Positions 15,745 through 23,011 of a stretch of 64,000 nt of DNA are shown here, piece after piece (position 1 is the first letter of the stretch; each line of letters opens with the position of its first letter). Source of the stretch: Thauera carbonicopians (GTDB taxonomy: Bacteria > Pseudomonadota > Gammaproteobacteria > Burkholderiales > Rhodocyclaceae); contig NZ_JANUXN010000001.1 in NCBI RefSeq assembly GCF_025699485.1, positions 310,001 to 374,000 on the forward strand, written 5' to 3'. The position numbers and the translations under genes were made by a program. The notes beneath the pieces were generated by a model that made no database searches, was not told the DNA's origin, and was given only the letters and a program-made list of their open reading frames with translations.

Positions 15745-16424
15745 GGGCGTGGCGGCAGTTCGACACCCTGGCGCTTGCGCTCTTCCGGGGTGGGTAGTTT
15801 CACCGCCACCCCGATCGCTTCGATGATCGAAAGATCCAACGACCACGCCTGCTGGGAGCGCTGCGACCACACGGCGTAGGCCTGCCGCAAATGCTGTTCC
15901 AACTCCCATTCGGTCCAGCCGTTGACCTTCAAGAGGTGCGCGCGAGCCGCAGGTTCCTGGCCCGTGGCCACCGATCGACCGAAATGGATGGCCTGGTGGC
16001 ACGCAGGACAAATGCAGGTCAAGCGCTTCAACCGCTGAACCCCGTCCGCGAACTCAAACCGTTCGTGCGCTTCCAGGAAAACCTGTGCCGCAGGGTCGGC
16101 CTTGGCCGCGCAGACTTCGCATTGAAAGCCCGCGCGGGCCTTCACGCCGTCGGCGATCCGTTTCCAATCGTCTGACGACACCGAACTGCGCACATTGGTG
16201 TGCCAGCAGGTGGACGGGATCAAATCGACCGACAAGCGCGGGGTGGAACCCCACGTCCGGTCTTCTCCCGGAAACACCTGGGGCAGGCGCTTCCAGTGTT
16301 CGGCCATCCGCTGTTCGGTGGTCGGGTCAGGGGCGTACCAGAGTTTGTGGTCGTGGTCGTAGCGGGCGCCCAGGCCCTTGGCCTGTTCCTTGTCCGCGAA
16401 GGGCAGTTGGAAGTAAATCGTCAT
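15741..16424 (-). CDS. DUF5710-HNH nuclease-like protein
   Basis: A 227-aa protein. Residues 3-45 (IYFQLPFADKEQAKGLGARY..KLWYAP) form a DUF5710 domain, a module found in plasmid primases and relaxase-associated proteins. Residues 100-150 contain an HNH-type zinc site: C102-x2-C105, EAH120E, and C139-x2-C142-H with H147. Together they suggest a DNA-binding HNH endonuclease of the conjugation machinery. Transcription probably starts at the promoter box 20-37 bases upstream, giving an almost leaderless mRNA. It overlaps the GIY-YIG gene downstream. Confidence 0.7.
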   Translation of the reverse strand: MTIYFQLPFADKEQAKGLGARYDHDHKLWYAPDPTTEQRMAEHWKRLPQVFPGEDRTWGSTPRLSVDLIPSTCWHTNVRSSVSSDDWKRIADGVKARAGFQCEVCAAKADPAAQVFLEAHERFEFADGVQRLKRLTCICPACHQAIHFGRSVATGQEPAARAHLLKVNGWTEWELEQHLRQAYAVWSQRSQQAWSLDLSIIEAIGVAVKLPTPEERKRQGVELPPRP

Positions 16425-16431
16425 CCGGTCC

Positions 16432-16461
16432 AGGATGAGGCGATTGTCGTTCCTGGCAAGT
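16432..16461 (-). promoter_or_regulatory. Element promoter box copy 4
   Basis: On the minus strand ACTTGCCA-GGAAC-GACAA occupies 16461 down to 16444, and CATCCT (16437-16432) lies at the fixed 16-base spacing. The gene's ATG at 16424 begins 7 bases after the hexamer. Confidence 0.65.
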
Positions 16462-16504
16462 GTGTCAAACCATCATCACGAACAACTAGATCCCAGAAAC
16501 AAAA

Positions 16505-16526
16505 CACCCCCGGCGAACCGGGGGTG
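16505..16526 (-). terminator. Intrinsic terminator downstream of the CoiA-like gene
   Basis: CACCCCCGG / CCGGGGGTG arms (9 bp) enclose a four-base loop. On the minus strand the stem is followed by GTTTTGTTT, so it ends transcripts of the gene at 16576-18075 before the promoter of the next minus-strand gene. Confidence 0.8.
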
Positions 16527-16575
16527 CGGGCAGCATAGAGCCCAGCGGCGTGGGCGAGGGACGCACGTCGCCCCT

Positions 16576-18075
16576 CTAGGGTGGCGAGGCGGCGTCTGGT
16601 GTCAAGGCGGCACGGCGACGACCGACGTAAGACGCCGGATTTTCACGAAGCGCCGCCACGGCTTCGGGGAACAGGAACTCGATCAATGACTGATAACGAT
16701 GGGTTGGCACGAAGGCTGGGACGGCGTCGATCCAGGCCTGGTGGTATTCGCGGACCTTGTTCGACCATGCCCGCCGATCGCCACGCTCCATGAGCAAGGC
16801 GCCCCGATCGTAGAACCCCATCATGGCGGTAAAGACCCACAGCGCCGGCTTGTGCGAGTTGAACAAGGTGTTGGCCAACTCAATGAGGTAGCGCTGTTCG
16901 CAGCCCACGGGCCGGCCTAGTTTTGCCGAGTACGACGCCTGCAGGAGGGGGAATAGCGGATCGAAACGCACATGCTCGGGCAAGTCGAAACCCCGCAACT
17001 TGAACCTGGCCCGGACGACCGACCAGAAGTCATTGTTATTCACATGGTTGGGGTAGCCACGCATGAAGTCTTCCATGAGTGTGCGCAACGACGGGTCGGA
17101 TTGGTAGTCCACCGTGGGCGGCAGGGGTTCGCGCGGAAGGGGTTCGATCACAGTCCGCCTGGGCGTCAGTGCCTCCACCTGGGCGTCCAGCGGCGCACGG
17201 GCCGCGTCGTAATCGAAGAAATAGGCGCGGGGAACGCGCCCATCCTTCACGTCGAACCGCAACTGGTCAAAGAACACGACCTGCCGATGGTGTCGGTGTT
17301 CGATGGTGGATCCTTCCAGATAAGGCTCTTGCCAGGCGCATTCCATCGCGAAGCGTCCTTCGCGGACAGAAAGTGCCAACGTGTCCTCATTGACCAGGAA
17401 GGCGTTGCGATTGTTGTTGAAGAAAATGTCGTCTTCGGCTTGTCGGAAGGCGCCAATGGCCAGATCGCGGAAGAACCAGATCAGATTGCCCACGTTCTTG
17501 CGGTAGAAGGCCTGGCGCTGTGCCACCACTTCCACGAAGGTGGTGGACAACTGGACTTCCAGCGCAATGCGCTCGGTGCCGTGGATGGTCTGCACATCGG
17601 GCTTTCGCCAGCGCACCCCATCCAGTCCAAACCAGGTGGCTTCTGTCTGGGTGTTGGTGAAGGTTGGATCCGCGGCCAGGCTCGCGACGATCAGCGCCTT
17701 ATAGGCTCGGTGCGCTTCGCTTTCCTTGGTGTTGGCGTAGACCATCGCGCAGATGGCGTCGTGGGTCATGCCCTTGGTGCCGCCACACTCTTCACTGCGG
17801 AACCGGTGCTTGAGGTAGAAGCGATCCTCCCGTTCCTTGTCCATGGGCTTGGACCGCAACACCATGGGCTTGCGACAGCGCTGGCATACGTACCGGACCT
17901 TGTCTTCCAACAGGTCATGTTCCAGGGCAAGGCGCTTGTTCTGGATCAGGTCGCCGTAGTCGCCTTCTCCGATGAACTGGTGGAGCGTCAGGCTCTGCCC
18001 CGTGGACAGGTCCAGGACGCCATGGAAGGGCTGGTGAGCCAGGGCAATGCGGCGAGGGGAGGGTGTGTCTTCCAT
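16576..18075 (-). CDS. CoiA/DUF6035-like PD-(D/E)XK nuclease candidate
   Basis: A 499-aa protein from the ATG at 18075 (the frame extends further but without conserved sequence). Residues 60-100 hold a zinc site C64-x2-C67...H90...C97. Residues 150-180 read RWRKPDVQ..ERIALEVQLST, an Asp and Glu-x-Gln pair (D160, E173, Q175) in the arrangement of the PD-(D/E)XK nuclease fold seen in competence protein CoiA and related DUF6035 proteins. The C-terminal 300 residues are mostly alpha/beta with no motif I recognise. It is transcribed divergently from a HEPN gene 83 bases away. A role in incoming-DNA processing or defence is possible; activity unproven. Confidence 0.6.
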   Translation of the reverse strand: MEDTPSPRRIALAHQPFHGVLDLSTGQSLTLHQFIGEGDYGDLIQNKRLALEHDLLEDKVRYVCQRCRKPMVLRSKPMDKEREDRFYLKHRFRSEECGGTKGMTHDAICAMVYANTKESEAHRAYKALIVASLAADPTFTNTQTEATWFGLDGVRWRKPDVQTIHGTERIALEVQLSTTFVEVVAQRQAFYRKNVGNLIWFFRDLAIGAFRQAEDDIFFNNNRNAFLVNEDTLALSVREGRFAMECAWQEPYLEGSTIEHRHHRQVVFFDQLRFDVKDGRVPRAYFFDYDAARAPLDAQVEALTPRRTVIEPLPREPLPPTVDYQSDPSLRTLMEDFMRGYPNHVNNNDFWSVVRARFKLRGFDLPEHVRFDPLFPLLQASYSAKLGRPVGCEQRYLIELANTLFNSHKPALWVFTAMMGFYDRGALLMERGDRRAWSNKVREYHQAWIDAVPAFVPTHRYQSLIEFLFPEAVAALRENPASYVGRRRAALTPDAASPP

Positions 18076-18158
18076 GTCGTCTACCCATCCTACGGTCTGG
18101 CTTCTCACCCGTTGAGACGGTCGTGTGCCCGGTCCACAATCGGGGCAAAGGGGAACCC

Positions 18159-18695
18159 ATGCCATCCAAAGCCAGCCTGACCTTCGAGCACGCCATTCAA
18201 GACGCCCTCGATCTGGTCAACCACTTCGACCGTCTCAACTCCCAGCCACCCCCGCCCGAGAACGGAGTCCTCAAACGGGCCAGCCTGGTCATGGCGCTTG
18301 CGGCACTCGAAACCTATTTCGAGGATCGGTTAGTGGAAGCGGTGGACGCCGTGGCGGGTGGAGCAGGGCACCTGTCCGATTTCATGCGGGACAGCCTGGC
18401 CAACGACCTCAAATATTTCCATACGCCCAGCACCGATCGAGTACGGCCCCTGTTTCAGAAGTACCTGGGCCTCGATATCACCGACGGCTGGCGTTGGAAC
18501 ATGATGGAGCCTGCAGCGGCTCGAACCGAGTTGAACCGCCTGGCCAAAAAGCGAGGCGATATCGCTCACCGATCGGGCCGACCCGCCAATGGGGTGCCGG
18601 CCAAGCACGCCGTGTCTAGGGACGACCTGCGCCGGCATATTCATTTCATCCGGCAGGTGGTCCTGGCCACCGACGCGGTGTTGGCCAAGCCCTAA
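18159..18695 (+). CDS. HEPN-domain (RiboL-PSP type) ribonuclease-like protein
   Basis: A 178-aa all-helical protein. The motif KKRGDIAHR supplies R132-x4-H137, the catalytic pattern of HEPN RNases, followed by a C-terminal helix RHIHFIRQVVLATD. The N-terminal half (ASLVMALAALETYFEDRLVE) is the usual helix of RiboL-PSP-HEPN proteins. The ATG at 18159 has a purine-rich AAAGGGGAA upstream. HEPN proteins of this group are often toxin or defence RNases cleaving RNA. No paired nucleotidyltransferase antitoxin is present; the neighbour is the divergent nuclease-like gene. Confidence 0.72.
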   Translation: MPSKASLTFEHAIQDALDLVNHFDRLNSQPPPPENGVLKRASLVMALAALETYFEDRLVEAVDAVAGGAGHLSDFMRDSLANDLKYFHTPSTDRVRPLFQKYLGLDITDGWRWNMMEPAAARTELNRLAKKRGDIAHRSGRPANGVPAKHAVSRDDLRRHIHFIRQVVLATDAVLAKP

Positions 18696-19009
18696 TCGGG
18701 CCGTCCAACACACCCCGCTATCGATCAAACCCACGCCGTTATCTGGGCGATAGTGGCGTATGTTCACCCGCTGGGTTTTGCCAAAACTTTAGCTAAAGCC
18801 GCCTTGGCTAAACCCGTGGCTAAAGGAACTTCCACCAAGAGTTCCGCATGGGAAATGACGCTGTTTAGCCACTTCCAGGGTCACTTGTCTCACGGTGTTT
18901 CAGGCTGTTTCTTTTGTCTTAGCCATTCTTTTGCCACAGCGGCATTGAACTGTGCTAGATTCTGTTTGCAACGCCCCAAAGCGTTGATCTACAAAAGAAA
19001 AACGACACG
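18696..19009. other. Gene-poor element end with repeated GGCTAAA sites
   Basis: About 314 bases without a convincing gene at the integrated end. GCTAAA-type hexamers occur at 18792, 18807 and 18819 (the first inside a 12-bp palindrome CTTTAGCTAAAG at 18787-18798), in inverse orientation at 18864-18870 (TTTAGCC) and 18919-18925 (TTAGCCA), and again at 19009-19014. Repeated short sites in both orientations next to an attachment site resemble arm-type integrase/excisionase binding sites. An 86-codon frame (18753-19013, GTG start) crosses the region but looks like chance. Confidence 0.45.
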
Positions 19010-19093
19010 CTAAAAATCGGCACGCGCATACTGCTTCATCATTGGCGTATGAGCAGCGATCTCGGCTTCGGTGAGCGGCGGTGTCTTTTGCAT
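19010..19093 (-). pseudogene. mutS: 5' fragment of mutS interrupted by the element
   Basis: From ATG 19093 the minus strand encodes MQKTPPLTEAEIAAHTPMMKQY, the characteristic start of DNA mismatch-repair protein MutS, whose HTPMMxQY segment is highly conserved and is normally followed by a LRxKAxHP stretch. Here the match ends at about 19,028; four non-homologous residues and a TAG stop in element sequence follow. Only about 22 of roughly 850-880 codons remain. The rest of mutS should lie beyond the element's left end, outside the window. The intact chromosomal map gene is 131 bases upstream on the same strand. MutS initiates methyl-directed mismatch repair, so loss would give a mutator phenotype. 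Confidence 0.8.
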
Positions 19094-19223
19094 TTCTTCC
19101 TATCAAGCCCAGGCATGCGAGCCGTCCATGGCCGGCCGGCAGGATGGCGCGGGCGTGGCTGAGCCTTTCGCCACGGCCGGCGCCGGTCGTCGGGGCTGCA
19201 TCTTATCAGGACGCCCGGGCGTA

Positions 19224-20027
19224 TCAGTCCGCCGGGTGGATCGCCGGATAGCTGCCGGTGCCTTCGGGCCAGGGGGTCAGGACTTCGAAACCGTCCGGCG
19301 TGACGGCCACCATGTGCTCCCACTGGGCCGACAGCGAATGGTCCTTGGTGACGACGGTCCAGCCGTCGGCGAGGGTCCGGGTTTCGCGCTTGCCGGCATT
19401 GATCATCGGTTCGATCGTGAACACCATGCCCGGCTCCAGCCGCAGGCCTTCGCCGCGGCGGCCGTAGTGCAGGACCTGCGGTGCGTCGTGGTAGATCTTG
19501 CCGATGCCGTGGCCGCAGTATTCACGCACGACGGAAAAGCGTTCGCGGTGCGCCACGGTCTGGATCGCGTGGCCGACGTCGCCCAGCGTGGCGCCCGGGC
19601 GCACCGCGCGGATGCCGGCGACCATCGCCTCGTAGGTGGTGAGCACCAGGCGGCGCGCCAGCGGGCCGGGTTCGCCGACGAAATACATCCGGCTGGTGTC
19701 GCCGTACCAGCCGTCCTTGATGACGGCGACGTCGATGTTGATGATGTCGCCTTTCCTGAGGATCCTGGCGGGCGAGGGGATGCCGTGGCAGACCACGTGG
19801 TTGACCGAGGCGCAGACGGTCTTGGGGTAGCCGTGGTAGCCGATGTTGGCCGGAATGGCACCCTGCACGCCGACGATGTGGTCGTGGCAGATGCGGTCGA
19901 GTTCCTCGGTGCTGACACCCGGCTTGACGTGCGGAGCGACGAGGCTCAGCACTTCGGCCGCCAGGCGGCCGGCGGCGCGCGACAGCGCGATTTCTTCGGG
20001 GGCCTTGATGGAAACCGTGCTGTTCAT
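19224..20027 (-). CDS. map: Methionine aminopeptidase, type I (copy 1)
   Basis: A 267-aa enzyme that removes the initiator methionine from nascent proteins. The type I core is complete: HGIPSP, IINIDVAVIKDGWYGDTSR with metal-binding Asp residues, CGHGIGKIYHDAPQV and TIEPMINAG. Its start overlaps the pgi stop by 4 bases (ATGA), so the two genes are translationally coupled. A second map lies at 53339-54160, beside rpsB where the housekeeping copy is commonly found. This copy is therefore the candidate accessory enzyme, perhaps with different substrate preference. Both have all catalytic motifs. Confidence 0.93.
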   Translation of the reverse strand: MNSTVSIKAPEEIALSRAAGRLAAEVLSLVAPHVKPGVSTEELDRICHDHIVGVQGAIPANIGYHGYPKTVCASVNHVVCHGIPSPARILRKGDIINIDVAVIKDGWYGDTSRMYFVGEPGPLARRLVLTTYEAMVAGIRAVRPGATLGDVGHAIQTVAHRERFSVVREYCGHGIGKIYHDAPQVLHYGRRGEGLRLEPGMVFTIEPMINAGKRETRTLADGWTVVTKDHSLSAQWEHMVAVTPDGFEVLTPWPEGTGSYPAIHPAD

Positions 20028-21748
20028 CGGGCTTGGTTCTGTTCCGTGTGTCCTGCGGCCGGCTTTTCGCCTGCCAGGTGCTCGCGATAACGGGCGATGA
20101 GGCCCGCGGTGCTGGCGTCGTGGGGGTGGAGATCGGCGGGGGCGGCGAGATCGTCCAGCACGCGGGCGGCGAGCTGCTTGCCGAGCTCCACGCCCCACTG
20201 GTCGAAGGAGTTGAGCCCCCACACCACGCCCTGCACGAAAGTGCGATGTTCGTACAGGGCGACCAGCGCTCCGAGCGCGAAGGGGCTGAGGCGCTCCATC
20301 AGCAGGGTGTTGCTGGGGCGGTTGCCGGCAAAGACGCGGTGCGGCAGCAGTGCGCGGATCTGCGCTTCGGCCAGGCCGGCAGCCCGCATCTCGGCCTCCA
20401 CTTCGTCCGCCGGTTTGCCGCTCATCAGCGCTTCGGCCTGCGCGACCATGTTGGCGAAGGCGATGCGATGGTGCTGCTCCAGTCCGGTCTCGGCTTGCAG
20501 CACGCCGATGAAATCGACCGGGACGAGCTGGCTGCCCTGGTGCAGCATCTGGAAATAGGCATGCTGGCCGTTGATGCCGGATTCGCCCCAGATCACCGGG
20601 CTGGTCTGGCAGTCCACCGGACTGCCGTCGCTTCTGACCGACTTGCCGTTCGACTCCATGTCGAGCTGCTGCAGGAAGGCGGGCAGGCGGTGCAGACGCT
20701 GGTGGTAGGGGGCGATGAGCTGGCTGGGCGCGCCGAGGAAATCGACGTTCCAGATGCCCAGCAGCGCCATGATCACGGGCAGGTTGCGCTCGAACGGTGC
20801 GTCGATGAAATGCCGGTCCATGGCGTGCGCGCCGGCCAGCAGTTCGTCGAAAGCCGCGGCGCCGATCTGCAGCACGATGGGCAGGCCGATTGCGCTCCAC
20901 AGCGAATAGCGGCCGCCGACCCAGTCCCAGAAGCCGAACATGTTGTCGCGGGCGATGCCGAAGCGTGCGACTGCGTCGGCATGGGTGGACACGGCGACGA
21001 AGTGGCGGGGGATCGCGACTTCGCCGCCGGTGCGCTCGATCAGCCAGTTGCGCGCGGTATGGGCGTTGGTCAGCGTTTCCTGGGTGGTGAAGGTTTTGGA
21101 GGCGACGATGAACAGCGTGGTGGCGGGATCGACGGTACGCAGCACGTCGCCGATCTGCACGCCGTCCACGTTCGAGACGAAATGCATCCGCAGACGCGGG
21201 TGAGCATTGCATTTCAGCGCTTCGCAGGCCATCAGCGGACCGAGATCGGAGCCGCCGATGCCGATGTTGACGACGTCGGTGATGGCGCGCCCGTCGTGTC
21301 CGCGCCAGTTGCCGTCGCGCACGGCTTCGGCGAAACGGTGGATGCGTTCGCGTACTGCGGCGATGTCGGCGACGACGTCGCGTCCATCCACGATCAAAGG
21401 CTGGTCTGCCGGCCGGCGCAAGGCGGTGTGCAGCACGGCACGGTTCTCGGTGAGGTTGATGCGCTCGCCGTCGAACATCGCGGTGCGTCGTTCGGCCAGC
21501 TGCGCCTCGCGCGCCAGGGCGAAAAGCAGCGCCAGGGTTTCATCGCTGACGCGGTTCTTCGAATAATCGAGGAACAGGCCACAGGCTTCGGCCTGCATGC
21601 GCGCGGCGCGCGCGGGATCGGCAGCGAACAGCTGCTTGAGATGGCATTCGCCGATCCCGTCGCGATGGGCAAGCAGAGCCTGCCACGCCGGAGACCGGGC
21701 GGAGGAGGTGCCAGAGGGGGCGAAATGCGGAGTCGGGTGGATGGTCAT
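20024..21748 (-). CDS. pgi: Glucose-6-phosphate isomerase
   Basis: A 574-aa cytoplasmic enzyme interconverting glucose 6-phosphate and fructose 6-phosphate. PGI family signatures are evident: VNIGIGGSDLGPLMACEAL, FIVASKTFTTQET, and WDWVGGRYSLWSAIGLPI near the middle, with WGVELGKQLA and PSNTLLMERL toward the C-terminus. The start is MTIHPTPHFAP at 21748; the frame is open further upstream toward the pgsA promoter region but lacks homology. It is followed directly by map with an ATGA overlap. Length is normal for bacterial Pgi (about 550 aa). Confidence 0.95.
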   Translation of the reverse strand: MTIHPTPHFAPSGTSSARSPAWQALLAHRDGIGECHLKQLFAADPARAARMQAEACGLFLDYSKNRVSDETLALLFALAREAQLAERRTAMFDGERINLTENRAVLHTALRRPADQPLIVDGRDVVADIAAVRERIHRFAEAVRDGNWRGHDGRAITDVVNIGIGGSDLGPLMACEALKCNAHPRLRMHFVSNVDGVQIGDVLRTVDPATTLFIVASKTFTTQETLTNAHTARNWLIERTGGEVAIPRHFVAVSTHADAVARFGIARDNMFGFWDWVGGRYSLWSAIGLPIVLQIGAAAFDELLAGAHAMDRHFIDAPFERNLPVIMALLGIWNVDFLGAPSQLIAPYHQRLHRLPAFLQQLDMESNGKSVRSDGSPVDCQTSPVIWGESGINGQHAYFQMLHQGSQLVPVDFIGVLQAETGLEQHHRIAFANMVAQAEALMSGKPADEVEAEMRAAGLAEAQIRALLPHRVFAGNRPSNTLLMERLSPFALGALVALYEHRTFVQGVVWGLNSFDQWGVELGKQLAARVLDDLAAPADLHPHDASTAGLIARYREHLAGEKPAAGHTEQNQAR

Positions 21749-21837
21749 CGGTGCATCGAGGCGAGTCGAGCGGGCAAGAGTCCGAAAGCAGCCGGCATTG
21801 TGCCCGTTTTGCCGTGCCGCAGCCTGCCCGCATCGGA

Positions 21838-21865
21838 TTTGCCGCCGTAACGAGTTGTTTACAAT
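21838..21865 (+). promoter_or_regulatory. Candidate promoter of pgsA
   Basis: TTGCCG (21838-21843) and TACAAT (21860-21865) are spaced by 16 bases in the 213-base gap between divergent pgi and pgsA. A second TATACT hexamer (21917-21922) without an obvious -35 lies closer to the gene. Confidence 0.4.
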
Positions 21866-21961
21866 ACTGCAGCCGATGCTGCCGGATGCGGTGCCCGGGT
21901 GCGATGGGGGCACTGATATACTCGCGCCATTCTCCGTTCCAGACCCGGACCTTCCCGCGGC

Positions 21962-22540
21962 ATGCCACTCAATATTCCCAATTCCCTGACTTGGGCCCGC
22001 ATCGTACTCATTCCGATCTTCGTCGGCGTGTTCTACCTGCCGGACAGCCTGCTGTCCGTACACAGCAAGAACCTGGTCGCGACCGCGCTGTTTGCCGCCG
22101 CGGCGATCACCGACTGGTTCGACGGCTACCTCGCCCGCGCGCTCGGCCAGACCTCGGCCTTCGGCGCCTTTCTCGATCCGGTCGCGGACAAGCTGATGGT
22201 GGCGGCAGCGCTGATCCTGCTGGTCGAGCTGTCGCGCGTCGATGCGATCATCGCCGTCATCATCATCGGCCGCGAGATCACCATTTCCGCGCTGCGCGAA
22301 TGGATGGCGCGGGTCGGCAAGTCCGCCAGCGTGGCCGTGGCCTACGTCGGCAAGCTCAAGACTGCCGCGCAGATGGCGGCGATTCCGCTGCTGCTGTACG
22401 ACGCGCCGCTGCTGTCGATCGACATTCGCATGCTGGGCAGCGTGCTGCTCTACGTTGCCGCCGCATTGACCCTGTGGTCGATGGGCTACTACCTGCAGCG
22501 TGCCATTCCGCTGCTGACTGCCGGGCAGGGAGGCAAGTAG
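21962..22540 (+). CDS. pgsA: CDP-diacylglycerol-glycerol-3-phosphate 3-phosphatidyltransferase
   Basis: A 192-aa inner-membrane enzyme making phosphatidylglycerophosphate from CDP-diacylglycerol and glycerol 3-phosphate, the first committed step to phosphatidylglycerol and cardiolipin. The CDP-alcohol phosphotransferase signature D51WFDGYLARALG..F..LDPVAD is complete. About five to six hydrophobic helices follow the family layout. It is monocistronic, placed between divergent pgi and the tRNA-Gly gene, with its own promoter candidates. Confidence 0.95.
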   Translation: MPLNIPNSLTWARIVLIPIFVGVFYLPDSLLSVHSKNLVATALFAAAAITDWFDGYLARALGQTSAFGAFLDPVADKLMVAAALILLVELSRVDAIIAVIIIGREITISALREWMARVGKSASVAVAYVGKLKTAAQMAAIPLLLYDAPLLSIDIRMLGSVLLYVAAALTLWSMGYYLQRAIPLLTAGQGGK

Positions 22541-22569
22541 CGGCAAAGCTCGGGAAGGCGATTCCGTGC

Positions 22570-22597
22570 TTGACAGCCTGAAATCGCCGCCTATAAT
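22570..22597 (+). promoter_or_regulatory. Sigma-70 promoter of the tRNA operon
   Basis: A consensus TTGACA (22570-22575) and TATAAT (22592-22597) with a 16-base spacer lie 15 bases before the tRNA-Gly, followed by a GC-rich discriminator GGCGC, as expected for a strong stringently controlled stable-RNA promoter. Confidence 0.9.
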
Positions 22598-22612
22598 GGC
22601 GCTCTTTCCCGA

Positions 22613-22688
22613 GCGGGAATAGCTCAGTTGGTAGAGCGCAACCTTGCCAAGGTTGAGGTCGCGAGTTCGAGACTCGTTTCCCGCTCCA
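22613..22688 (+). tRNA. tRNA-Gly (GCC)
   Basis: The acceptor arms GCGGGAA and TTCCCGC pair, CCA is encoded, the D-arm has AGCTCAGTTGGTAGAGC and the T-arm has GTTCGAGAC. The anticodon loop CTTGCCAA carries GCC, reading GGC/GGU glycine codons. It is transcribed with the tRNA-Cys from a consensus promoter. Confidence 0.95.
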
Positions 22689-22731
22689 AGCATTCCGGCG
22701 GCAGATCAACGATCTGCCGCACAAGCCAAAA

Positions 22732-22805
22732 GGCGCGATGGCAGAGTGGTTATGCAGCGGCCTGCAAAGCCGTGTACCCCGGTTCGATTCCGAGTCGCGC
22801 CTCCA
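22732..22805 (+). tRNA. tRNA-Cys (GCA)
   Basis: Acceptor arms GGCGCGA and TCGCGCC pair, CCA is encoded, and the anticodon loop CTGCAAA has GCA for cysteine. It follows tRNA-Gly after 43 bases that contain a perfect 10-bp hairpin (22698-22720, loop AAC), probably a processing signal, and ends before a terminator at 22831. Confidence 0.95.
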
Positions 22806-22830
22806 TAAATAGCAGTTGATTCAAGCACAT

Positions 22831-22853
22831 AGCCCGCCATGAGCGGGCTTTTT
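22831..22853 (+). terminator. Intrinsic terminator of the tRNA operon
   Basis: AGCCCGC (22831-22837), a five-base loop, GCGGGCT (22843-22849) and a T-run to 22853. Confidence 0.9.
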
Positions 22854-23011
22854 GTTGTCCGTGAGCGGCCTCGGGCGCGGCCGTTTCAAGTTTGCCGCCA
22901 AGTCGATTAAAATCGTCGGGAATTCGGCGTCGGCAGCTGCCCATGTGCGTTTCCGGCCCCGCATCCGTTTTCCGTGCTTTCAGTCCAATCCATTCCGGAG
23001 TCCGTCCAAAA

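Larger units (their letters stand above)
1..19027. mobile_element. Integrated conjugative element, right-hand part, inserted in mutS
   Basis: The segment holds relaxase, coupling-protein and conjugation-accessory genes, uses visibly less extreme GC codons than the chromosome to its right, and ends within the 5' codons of a mutS gene at about 19,010-19,030. The left end, any integrase and the mating-pair formation genes are not in the window. Transcription units at 1.7, 3.9, 11.6 and 16.4 kb share an identical promoter box, with a weaker copy near 12.6 kb, which supports one coordinated element. The exact right boundary is uncertain by roughly 20 bases because the second att copy is not visible. 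An assembly join between a plasmid and the chromosome would look the same here. Confidence 0.8.

Noticed and set aside
18753-19013. 86-codon GTG-start frame at the element end
   Set aside because: Low-complexity sequence across the repeat-rich attachment end, no ribosome site and it ends at the mutS junction; treated as non-coding.
22698-22720. 10-bp hairpin between the two tRNA genes as a terminator
   Set aside because: It has no T-run and lies within a tRNA operon whose terminator is at 22831; more likely a processing structure.
22908-22913. TAAAAT as a cysE -10
   Set aside because: The matching -35 (TTCAAG) is poor; kept out of the features.
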